Positions 24,268 to 32,712 of a DNA stretch of 36,902 nucleotides are shown here, piece after piece. The stretch lies in NCBI GenBank assembly GCA_963660385.1, contig CAVKWQ010000010.1:1-36902 (forward strand), read 5' to 3'. Source of the stretch: Avelusimicrobium sp963660385. GTDB taxonomy: Bacteria; Elusimicrobiota; Elusimicrobia; Elusimicrobiales; Elusimicrobiaceae. The notes under the pieces are model-generated. The model saw nothing but the letters and a program-made list of their open reading frames with translations, ran no database searches and was not told the DNA's origin. Every line of letters begins with the position of its first letter. Position 1 is the first letter of the stretch. A program made the position numbers and the translations under genes.

Positions 24268-24302
24268 AAGGGCTTGCGCTATTATCCGCGCAGGCCCTTT
24301 TT
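24268..24302 (+). terminator. Terminator of the third barrel gene
   Basis: A 12-bp stem (AAGGGCTTGCGC with GCGCAGGCCCTT, one wobble) is followed by T residues. A smaller hairpin (TTGTAAAA, TTGG, TTTTACAA at 24250-24269) sits directly upstream. Confidence 0.85.
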
Positions 24303-24370
24303 GTATAACGTCAGATTCCGTAACCCTGTGGCACGCTAGTTCAAAACGACCCCAATTTTAATAAAAACAG

Positions 24371-24395
24371 ATCCCGGATAAAGACCTTCCGGGAT
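24371..24395. repeat. REP-like palindrome, reversed copy
   Basis: Arms ATCCCGGA (24371-24378) and TCCGGGAT (24388-24395), followed by GACGG, so the unit reads GTCATCCCGGA on the minus strand. It is the same family as those at 64-92 and 15772-15883. Confidence 0.65.
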
Positions 24396-24462
24396 GACGG
24401 TGCCTTGCGGACCACCAAACCCACGGGAATAACGACAAAAGGCAAAAACTGTTATAAAAATA

Positions 24463-24630
24463 AGGCCGTCGTCCTGAACTCGTTTCAGGACCTACCGCTT
24501 GTGTTGTTGCTGTTGCCTTTTATAGAAACAAACAACAACCCAATAGGTAGATCCTGAAACCTATTAATGGACCCCGTACAAAAACTTTACGGGGTGCCGC
24601 CTAGTGGTAAGGGCGGCAATTCAGGATGAC
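24463..24630. repeat. Long inverted element with TTTCAGGACCTAC ends
   Basis: The left half has the palindrome GTCCTGAA/TTTCAGGAC (24471-24490) and then CTACC. The right half returns as GGTAGATCCTGAAAC (24546-24560) and closes with CAATTCAGGATGAC (24617-24630), the reverse of the left end. A separate 8-bp hairpin, ACCCCGTA (24571-24578) with TACGGGGT (24588-24595), sits inside the right half. The left half recurs at 1-30. Confidence 0.65.
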
Positions 24631-24660
24631 CACCCATTTTTATAACGACAAATTAATGTT

Positions 24661-24848
24661 TTAAAGAGTGCAACAAGACGGAAAGAGTGTGGCTCAATTA
24701 ATCGTAAGCCTAGGCATAGAGTGGCGGCCTGCAAGGTGCGGCCCGCTAGGGCTGTTTTGAAAGGGTGCGACATTGTGGAAAGAGTGTGGCCCAATTAATC
24801 GTAAGTCAGCGCATAGAGTTGCCGCCCGCAGGGTGCGGTCTGCAAGAC
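24661..24848 (-). repeat. Tandem ~100-bp repeat, two units, reversed
   Basis: On the minus strand the units carry the core CTCTATGC followed by TACGATTAATT and CCACACTCTTTCC, with cores at 24711-24721 and 24808-24818, 97 bases apart. CCCTAGCGGGCCGC joins the two units, as it does in the plus-strand copy near 15560. This is the same family as 15474-15665. Confidence 0.75.
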
Positions 24849-24872
24849 AAACCCGCTCCGAAGAGCGGGTTT
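24849..24872 (-). terminator. Terminator of the putrescine operon
   Basis: A 10-bp stem (AAACCCGCTC/GAGCGGGTTT) is capped on the minus strand by a TTCG tetraloop, an unusually stable loop. The T tract is short. It starts three bases past the agmatinase stop. Confidence 0.8.
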
Positions 24873-24875
24873 AAA

Positions 24876-25748
24876 TTATTTCTTTACGGCTAAGTAGCCC
24901 ATTAAGCGGTAGATTAATTTGGAGACGTTAAACTCCGTAATCACGTCCGCTTTTCGTTGGCAGGCTTCCACTACGTCCACCGCCACGATTTTTTTATGTT
25001 TAATGACTTCGCGGAACAAGTCCAGCGCTTCATACCACATAAAACCGCCGGGTTGCGGCGTACCCGTGGCCGGGATGACGGAAGGGTCAAAGCCGTCCAC
25101 GTCAATGGTCATATAGACGGTATCGGTCAGTTTTTCAAGCACTTGCGGAATCAATTTTTTGATATCGCGGTGTTCGTGCATTAAAAACGTGGTTACCTTG
25201 CCGGCGTTGCAGTATTGTTTTTCTTCGCTGGCAACGCTGCGGATACCCACCTGTACCACCGGCACTTGGCGGCTGGCCGGATAAAGCGCGCAGGCGTGGC
25301 TTTTGGGCGTGCCTTCAAAGGTTTCGCGCAAATCGGCGTGAGCGTCAAAGTGCAGGATGCTCAAATTTTTGTATTTATCAATATACGGCTGGGCCAAGGC
25401 TTGCGTAACCGTGTGTTCGCCGCCGATGTAGAACGGGATGGCTTTGTACTGCATCAAATTCCGTACGGTTTTATCAATATTTTTAAAAACCGTATTGGTG
25501 GAACCCTTGCAGTTGACGGCGGGTTGGGTGTTGATGCCCAGTTCCCAGGTTTCGGTTTTGGTTTCTTCGTCCCAAAGTTCAATTTGGGTAGAGGCCTCAA
25601 TAACGGCCGCGGGCCCCTTGGCGGTACCGTGCCCATAGCAGACCGTCTTTTCAAACGGCACGGGCACTACCACGAATTTACAAAGGGGCAGAGAACTATA
25701 TTTGCTCTCTAGCCCCATAAACTTATCGGTTTGTACGTTATCGCTCAC
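24876..25748 (-). CDS. speB: Agmatinase (ureohydrolase family)
   Basis: This 290-residue manganese enzyme hydrolyses agmatine to putrescine and urea. Metal ligands fit the arginase fold: His112 in GGEHT, Asp135, His137 and Asp139 in DAHAD, and Asp216, Asp218 and Asp221 in DVDGFDP. The frame stays open far upstream, into the decarboxylase gene, so I take the GTG at 25748 (MSDNVQTDKF), 14 bases after that gene's stop; an ATG 30 bases further on is the alternative. Other ureohydrolases look similar, but the arginine decarboxylase next door makes agmatine the probable substrate. Confidence 0.9.
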   Translation of the reverse strand: MSDNVQTDKFMGLESKYSSLPLCKFVVVPVPFEKTVCYGHGTAKGPAAVIEASTQIELWDEETKTETWELGINTQPAVNCKGSTNTVFKNIDKTVRNLMQYKAIPFYIGGEHTVTQALAQPYIDKYKNLSILHFDAHADLRETFEGTPKSHACALYPASRQVPVVQVGIRSVASEEKQYCNAGKVTTFLMHEHRDIKKLIPQVLEKLTDTVYMTIDVDGFDPSVIPATGTPQPGGFMWYEALDLFREVIKHKKIVAVDVVEACQRKADVITEFNVSKLIYRLMGYLAVKK

Positions 25749-25762
25749 AAATGTTACCGGAG

Positions 25763-26317
25763 TTATTTGACAAACACAGCCGCAGCCACTACGGTGGTCC
25801 AAAGGCCTTCCACGCAGATGGCGGACTGGGTAATGTTGGTCGTGCGGACGATTTTTCCGCTCATTTTCCAGATTTCTTCTTTCTGGTCCCACGTAGTATT
25901 GTTATCAAACTCAATACCCAACGTGGTAGAGAGCATCAAAGCGGCCAAGTCTTCCGCATAGTCGCCGGCCTGTTTGTCGGTTTCGCCGAAACTGTGGTGT
26001 TCGGAAATATATCCGTGGGTGGTTTTCCCTTCTTTCGGGATAGCCAACCCCACCGAGGCGGAAATCAAGCGGCGGTATTCGTTGCTGGTGTTTCTGCTGA
26101 TGACGCAATGCAGAATTTGGCCCGGGTGCAATTCTTGAAGCCCTTTGGAAACGGGCACGGTTTTGCAGCCGGGAGGGAAGATGCTGGATACAGGCACCAA
26201 GTTGAAACTGGCAATTTTGGCGTCTCTCAACGCTTCTTCAAAACTGGCCAATTTTTCTTTGTGTCTGCCAATTCCTTTGGTAAGGAATATCTCTTTGGGT
26301 ACAAACGCTTCGTACAT
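25763..26317 (-). CDS. Pyruvoyl-dependent arginine decarboxylase
   Basis: This 184-residue protein makes agmatine from arginine. The family cleaves itself between two serines to form a pyruvoyl cofactor; the site here is Ser44-Ser45 in NLVPVSSIFPPGC. GYISEHHSFGE and the C-terminal VEGLWTTVVAAAVFV are also typical. It differs from the common PLP-dependent SpeA and is best known from archaea, chlamydiae and scattered bacteria. With the agmatinase downstream it gives a two-step arginine-to-putrescine route. TGTTATAAT (26365-26373) is an extended -10 upstream. Confidence 0.93.
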   Translation of the reverse strand: MYEAFVPKEIFLTKGIGRHKEKLASFEEALRDAKIASFNLVPVSSIFPPGCKTVPVSKGLQELHPGQILHCVISRNTSNEYRRLISASVGLAIPKEGKTTHGYISEHHSFGETDKQAGDYAEDLAALMLSTTLGIEFDNNTTWDQKEEIWKMSGKIVRTTNITQSAICVEGLWTTVVAAAVFVK

Positions 26318-26364
26318 TTTTATTTTTCCACTAATTCCTTGATGTGAGAATTAATATAATATTA

Positions 26365-26373
26365 ATTATAACA
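26365..26373 (-). promoter_or_regulatory. Extended -10 promoter of the putrescine operon
   Basis: TGTTATAAT on the minus strand. The predicted leader is about 40 bases and contains only a poor ribosome site (AAGGAA about 20 bases before the ATG). Confidence 0.55.
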
Positions 26374-26468
26374 AATAACACAAGCGCAAAACATCTTTCT
26401 TTGTTATTGTTACGGGCTTTCAAAGCAGCGGTTGCCCCCGCAATGGGAAAACCGCTACAATAAGAGTG

Positions 26469-26474
26469 TATTAT
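26469..26474 (+). promoter_or_regulatory. -10 box six bases before the M3 peptidase ATG
   Basis: TATTAT with TG directly before it, then six bases, then the ATG at 26481. No Shine-Dalgarno is present, so a leaderless mRNA is expected. An in-frame GTG at 26466 lies on the promoter and is rejected as start. Confidence 0.5.
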
Positions 26475-26480
26475 ATTACT

Positions 26481-28522
<2,042 letters not shown>

Positions 28523-28526
<4 letters not shown>

Positions 28527-29371
28527 GCGCGGTAATCGGTATTGATGTGGGCGGCTCCACCACTAAAATTGTGGGCTATACAGACGGCGGAAAATTAATT
28601 TCCGTCTTAAAGGTGGAAGCGGCCGACCCGCTGACGTCGGCCTATGGCGCGCTGGGTAAATTTATTAACGAAAATAATTTAACGCTGGCCGAAGTAAAGC
28701 AAATTATTTTAACGGGTGTAGGTTCCTCGCTTTTTAAAAAAGAGGTGTACGGAATCCCCACGTCCAAGGTGGACGAATTTGAAGCCATTGGCCTGGGCGG
28801 GCTGGCGCTTTCCGGCAAAAAGGAAGGCTTAATCGTCAGTATGGGGACGGGTACGGCGTTTGTCCGCGCGGGCAAAGACGGTATCCGCCATATTGGCGGC
28901 TCCGGTGTGGGGGGCGGTACGGTATTGGGCCTTTGCAACAAACTGTGCGGCGCGACCTCGTTTAAAACGGTGGTGGAAATGGCCGCCGGCGGTTCCTTGC
29001 AGCGGGTAGATTTGAATATTGGCGACATCAGCAAGGGTGTTATCCCCACTTTGTCTGCCGATACCACGGCCTCCAACTTTGGCAAAATGGAGGACGGCGC
29101 CACCCATAACGATTTGGCCCTCGGCATTTTGAATATGGCCTTCCAAACGATTGGGATGATGGCCGTCTTTGCCTGCCGCAACGACAGCGTAAAAGATGTG
29201 GTTTTAACGGGCACTTTAACCTTGGTGCCGTGCGCGAAAAAAGTATTTAACGCCCTGCACAAAATGCACGGGGTCAACTTTATTATCCCGCAAAACGCTA
29301 TTTACGCCACAGCCACGGGCGCGGCGCTTTCGTACCTGTATAAAAACGGAAAAAACAATGGCGGCAAATAA
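28523..29371 (+). CDS. coaW: Type II pantothenate kinase
   Basis: This 282-residue ASKHA-fold kinase starts coenzyme A synthesis by phosphorylating pantothenate. The phosphate loop is GIDVGGSTTKIV, followed by SMGTGTAFV and GGSGVGGGTVLGL, as in the staphylococcal CoaW and eukaryotic PanK. Type II is unusual in Gram-negative bacteria, where CoaA or CoaX is more common. It overlaps the peptidase gene by four bases and the next gene by fourteen. Confidence 0.9.
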
Positions 29372-30176
29372 AAATTCGTACAAAAAATCCAGTTTCGGCC
29401 CGGCGTTTTTCTTTTTGGAGAAACCCCGGCGCGAAGCCTTGGCCGATTATTACGAGTTTTGCCGCTTAATGGACGATATCGCCGACGAACCCGATGTAAA
29501 GGACCCGGAAAAACAACTCGCCTTTTGGCGGGAGGAAACCGCCCGCGTTTATGAGGGCACACCTACCACGGATTTAGGCCGCCGTTTGCAAAAAGACGCG
29601 CGGACCTTTGGAATATTGTCGGACCGCTTTTTGCTGTTAATTGAAGGGATGCAGGCCGATTTAATGGGTCGCACCTACCGGACGGCGCAGGAGTTGGATT
29701 GGTATTTACTGCGTGTAGCCGTGATTGTGGGGCGCGCCACCTTAGATATTTTGGGCGTAAAGGGGCCGCAGGCGGACCAGTTGTCCTGGGAGTTGGGGTG
29801 TGCGGTGCAAATTACCAACATCATCCGCGACGTAGCAGACGATAAAGCCCTAGGGCGCGTGTATATCCCCAGCGATTTGCTGGCCAAGTACGGCCTCACG
29901 CGTGAGGCTGTTTTGCAGGATAAAAACCCCGCCAAACTGCCCGAAGTTTTGCGCGAATTGGCCGCGCAGGCCGAAGCACACTATAAAAAGGCGTTTGCAC
30001 TAATGCGCCTGTTCCCGCGCCTAAAAATGCTCCCGTGCAAAGTAATGGGGTATGTATATTTAAAAAATCTTGCTAAAATAAGAAAAGGGAACTTTTTTTC
30101 ATTGGCCCCGGTTAAATTAACCAAAGGCGAAAAATTACGAAGCGTATTTTATGCACTACTCAAAACTATTTTCTAA
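29358..30176 (+). CDS. Squalene/phytoene synthase-family protein
   Basis: This 272-residue protein has the two aspartate-rich motifs of head-to-head prenyl synthases: DDIAD (39-43) and DVADD (158-162), plus GMQADL near 97. The family joins two farnesyl or geranylgeranyl diphosphates into squalene, dehydrosqualene or phytoene through a prephytoene-type intermediate. No hopene cyclase, desaturase or other hopanoid/carotenoid gene is in the window, so the product is unknown. It lies inside the M3-coaW-TPR operon, overlapping both neighbours. Confidence 0.88.
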   Translation: MAANKNSYKKSSFGPAFFFLEKPRREALADYYEFCRLMDDIADEPDVKDPEKQLAFWREETARVYEGTPTTDLGRRLQKDARTFGILSDRFLLLIEGMQADLMGRTYRTAQELDWYLLRVAVIVGRATLDILGVKGPQADQLSWELGCAVQITNIIRDVADDKALGRVYIPSDLLAKYGLTREAVLQDKNPAKLPEVLRELAAQAEAHYKKAFALMRLFPRLKMLPCKVMGYVYLKNLAKIRKGNFFSLAPVKLTKGEKLRSVFYALLKTIF

Positions 30177-31485
30177 CGGCTTTTTAATTGCTTGCTTGTG
30201 TACGCCTGCCGTGTCGTTCGCGGCGGACAAGGTGTCTGCCTGTGTGGAGAACGGCAAAACGCTTTACGCCGCCAAAAATTACGATAAGGCCAAGGACGCC
30301 TTTGCGCGCTGCGTAAAAATGGACGCGTCTAATGTGGATGCGCTTTTATCCTTGGCGGGCGTGCTTTTAACGCAGGACGATTTGAACGGAGCCGAAAAAT
30401 ATTTTAACGAAGCGCTCAAAAATATGAAGCGCAATTCCCCGTATTGGTCTTATGTATATTCTATGTTGGGGGATATCGCGCTCAAACGCCAGCAAAACGA
30501 CCAAGCCCTTAAAATGTATTCCAAATCCTTGGAATACAACGCCGCCAACGTAAATTCCTTGGTGGGCAAGGGGGTGATTGTGGAGTATCAGGGCGACAAA
30601 CAGGGCGCGGCGGAATATTACCGCTCGGCGATTGCCGTGGAGCCGATGAACTTAATCGCGCGCAAGCGGCTGGTAAATTTGGAGCCGGACTATTTGACGG
30701 ACGAAGAAATGCTGGAAGCCCTTAAACAACGCTATGCCGTCAAACCCGAGGCCACCGAACTGACTGAGGCGGACCGGGCGCTCTTCTCCGCTATTCACCG
30801 CGACGAGCAACGCCAGGGCGTAACGTATTTGAAAAATAAATACCCCAAAATGCCCGCCGAATATGTGGTAACGCTAAACAAGGGCACGGGCTTTGAGCGG
30901 GAAATTTTAACGCTGGACGGATACAAAGCGCTTGAAAAAAGTATCGGGCAGGACGCGTTTAACGTGTTCAACCGTGCGGGTGTGGCGGTGCGGGATATTT
31001 ACAGTCTGCGCGATATGAAGGGCAACAAAATTTATACGCCCGAAAGCACCTTAACGGACAGCGGGTTTTATGTTTATACCGAAGCCCTAAAAAACCGCAA
31101 ACGCTTTTTGCTTCCCAGCGAATCCGTGCCGCCGACCCCGGCCTTTTTGGCACAGTTGGAGCAACGGCAAGAGGAACTGAAAAAGGCGGGGTATATTGAA
31201 ATTTCCCGCTCCGAAGTGAAAATGCTGGAAAACCAAACCTTCTGCTCCGAGGACACCCTGCGCAAAAATTTTGGGCTGTATGTTTTGAATATGTCCAAAA
31301 ACGAACGCCGCTATTTTGTGCAATCCCGCGCTTCGGACGATAAATTGGGCGTATCTTACTATTACGTAATGTCCTCGCGCAAGAAGCGCAACCCCAAGGT
31401 AAAGGTTCCTGCCAATGCATTGGTGGAAACTTACGCTCTCTATGGCTATACGCTGTGTTCAAGCGACGGCGAACTCATCCAATAA
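30151..31485 (+). CDS. Exported TPR-repeat protein
   Basis: This 444-residue protein has a signal peptide (cleavage near VSFA, residue 24) and about four tetratricopeptide repeats in residues 30-175, for example around NYDKAKDAFARCVKMDASN and NDQALKMYSKSLEYNAANV. The C-terminal 250 residues are not recognised and contain a few aromatic-rich segments such as YYYVMSS. Its ATG lies 26 bases inside the preceding gene, so translation is probably coupled. A strong terminator follows. Confidence 0.8.
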   Translation: MHYSKLFSNGFLIACLCTPAVSFAADKVSACVENGKTLYAAKNYDKAKDAFARCVKMDASNVDALLSLAGVLLTQDDLNGAEKYFNEALKNMKRNSPYWSYVYSMLGDIALKRQQNDQALKMYSKSLEYNAANVNSLVGKGVIVEYQGDKQGAAEYYRSAIAVEPMNLIARKRLVNLEPDYLTDEEMLEALKQRYAVKPEATELTEADRALFSAIHRDEQRQGVTYLKNKYPKMPAEYVVTLNKGTGFEREILTLDGYKALEKSIGQDAFNVFNRAGVAVRDIYSLRDMKGNKIYTPESTLTDSGFYVYTEALKNRKRFLLPSESVPPTPAFLAQLEQRQEELKKAGYIEISRSEVKMLENQTFCSEDTLRKNFGLYVLNMSKNERRYFVQSRASDDKLGVSYYYVMSSRKKRNPKVKVPANALVETYALYGYTLCSSDGELIQ

Positions 31486-31511
31486 CCTGCCTAATTTGCT
31501 GATACATAACA

Positions 31512-31543
31512 CCCCCCGGGCCTATGCGCCCGGGGGGACTTTT
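31512..31543 (+). terminator. Terminator of the M3-coaW-synthase-TPR operon
   Basis: A 10-bp G/C-only stem (CCCCCCGGGC, GCCCGGGGGG) with a six-base loop and a short T run, 26 bases past the stop. Confidence 0.85.
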
Positions 31544-31552
31544 ATATAGTAA

Positions 31553-31587
31553 AACCCCGGGGAAATTGTAAAAAATTCCCCGGGGTT
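31553..31587 (-). terminator. Terminator of ldh
   Basis: A perfect 12-bp stem (AACCCCGGGGAA at 31553-31564, TTCCCCGGGGTT at 31576-31587). On the minus strand it is followed by TTTTAC. It lies about 80 bases past the ldh stop and faces the terminator at 31512-31543 in this convergent gap. Confidence 0.8.
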
Positions 31588-31666
31588 AAATTTTGGTTTG
31601 CCACAGAAACCGCGCGTATAAGGCGGGTTACGGGCTAATACTTACAAGTGGTCTGCCGCGCAACGA

Positions 31667-32623
31667 TTACAGTTCGTTTTGGGCGAGGACTTCTTGCAAG
31701 GTTTTGGCGGATTTTTGCAGGTCGGCCGCTTCCTGTTCGTTGATTTCAAACGGGACGTGCGTTTCTACGCCGTTTCTGCCCACAATCGCCGGCATACTAA
31801 GCGCAATGCCCGAAATGCCGTATTGCCCGTTCATCAAAGCGGAAATCGGCAAAATGGATTTTTCGTTGCGCACAATGGCTTCGCAAATGCGGCGCACGGC
31901 CATAGCAATACCGTAATAAGTGGCGCGTTTGCGTTTGATAATTTCGTATGCGCTGTTCTTCACTTCGTCGGCGATTCTCTTCATCGCTTCCTCGTGCTTA
32001 AAGTAGCCGCGCATTTCGCAGAATTTGTTTAATTTAATACCGGACACGTTGGCGCAACTCCAAGCGGCAATTTCGCTGTCGCCGTGTTCGCCAATGATAA
32101 AAGCGTGTACGCTGCGGCTGTCCACGTCCAAATGCTGGCCCAAGTTGTATTTCAAGCGCGCGGTATCCAACACGGTGCCGGAACCGAAAACGCGGTTGGC
32201 CGGGAAGCCGCTTAACTTAATGGCGACGGTCGTCAAAATATCCACCGGGTTAGCCACGATAAGCAAAATGCCCTTGTAATCAATTTTTTTGATTTCCGGG
32301 ATAATGGACTTAAAGATAGCGATGTTCTTTTTGACGAGGTCCAAGCGGGTTTCGCCGGGTTTTTGGTTGGCGCCCGCCGTAATGATAATCAGTCCGGCAT
32401 CCTTTAAATCGTTATAGCCGCCGGCGTAGATTTTCATCGGTTTGGCAAACGGAAGGCCGTGGCTGATATCCAGGGCTTCGCCTTCGGCACGGGCTTGGTC
32501 GGCGTCAATGAGTACCATTTCGGTAAACATACCGCTCTGCATCAAACTAAACGCAGAGGACGAGCCGACAAATCCGCAGCCAATAATGCCCACCTTGCTG
32601 AAATTGATATAATTTGTTTCCAT
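31667..32623 (-). CDS. ldh: L-lactate dehydrogenase
   Basis: This 318-residue NAD-dependent enzyme interconverts pyruvate and L-lactate, regenerating NAD+ in fermentation. The Rossmann loop is GCGFVG (15-20) and the NAD specificity Asp is Asp40. The substrate-specificity residue Gln87 in AGANQKPGETR marks lactate rather than malate dehydrogenase (Arg there). Arg93 and the catalytic His180 in IGEHGDS are present. AAGGGGGAAG lies about 8 bases before the ATG, and the leader has a small hairpin. It lies downstream of dnaE with its own -10 (TATAGT, 32664-32669). Confidence 0.95.
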   Translation of the reverse strand: METNYINFSKVGIIGCGFVGSSSAFSLMQSGMFTEMVLIDADQARAEGEALDISHGLPFAKPMKIYAGGYNDLKDAGLIIITAGANQKPGETRLDLVKKNIAIFKSIIPEIKKIDYKGILLIVANPVDILTTVAIKLSGFPANRVFGSGTVLDTARLKYNLGQHLDVDSRSVHAFIIGEHGDSEIAAWSCANVSGIKLNKFCEMRGYFKHEEAMKRIADEVKNSAYEIIKRKRATYYGIAMAVRRICEAIVRNEKSILPISALMNGQYGISGIALSMPAIVGRNGVETHVPFEINEQEAADLQKSAKTLQEVLAQNEL

Positions 32624-32640
32624 ACTATTACTTCCCCCTT

Positions 32641-32669
32641 GGGGCTTCCGCCCCGATGCTATTACTATA
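32641..32669 (-). promoter_or_regulatory. ldh promoter -10 and leader hairpin
   Basis: On the minus strand TATAGT (32664-32669) is followed by GGGGC-GGAA-GCCCC (32641-32654), a five-bp stem with a GNRA-type loop that abuts the G-rich ribosome site. The transcript leader would be about 35 bases. Confidence 0.45.
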
Positions 32670-32712
32670 CAAAATCTGTCTTTCCTTGGCCGCCCCTAAA
32701 ATAGGTTAGGCG

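Larger units (their letters stand above)
24246..24875. other. Gene-free repeat-rich spacer before the putrescine operon
   Basis: This 630-base gap contains no credible gene. In order it holds a terminator, a reversed REP-like palindrome (24371-24395), the long TTTCAGGACCTAC inverted element (24463-24630), two reversed units of the 100-bp repeat (24661-24848), and the agmatinase terminator. It has the same repeat types as the spacer at 15474-16170, in opposite order and orientation. Confidence 0.75.

Noticed and set aside
24246..24875. A tRNA or small RNA gene in the large spacer
   Set aside because: Hairpins were found, but no cloverleaf, T-loop GGTTCGAATCC-like motif or anticodon stem; repeats and terminators explain the structure.
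25749..25892. Upstream extension of agmatinase into the decarboxylase gene
   Set aside because: The extra Arg/His-rich residues are out-of-frame decarboxylase sequence; agmatinase similarity starts after 25748.
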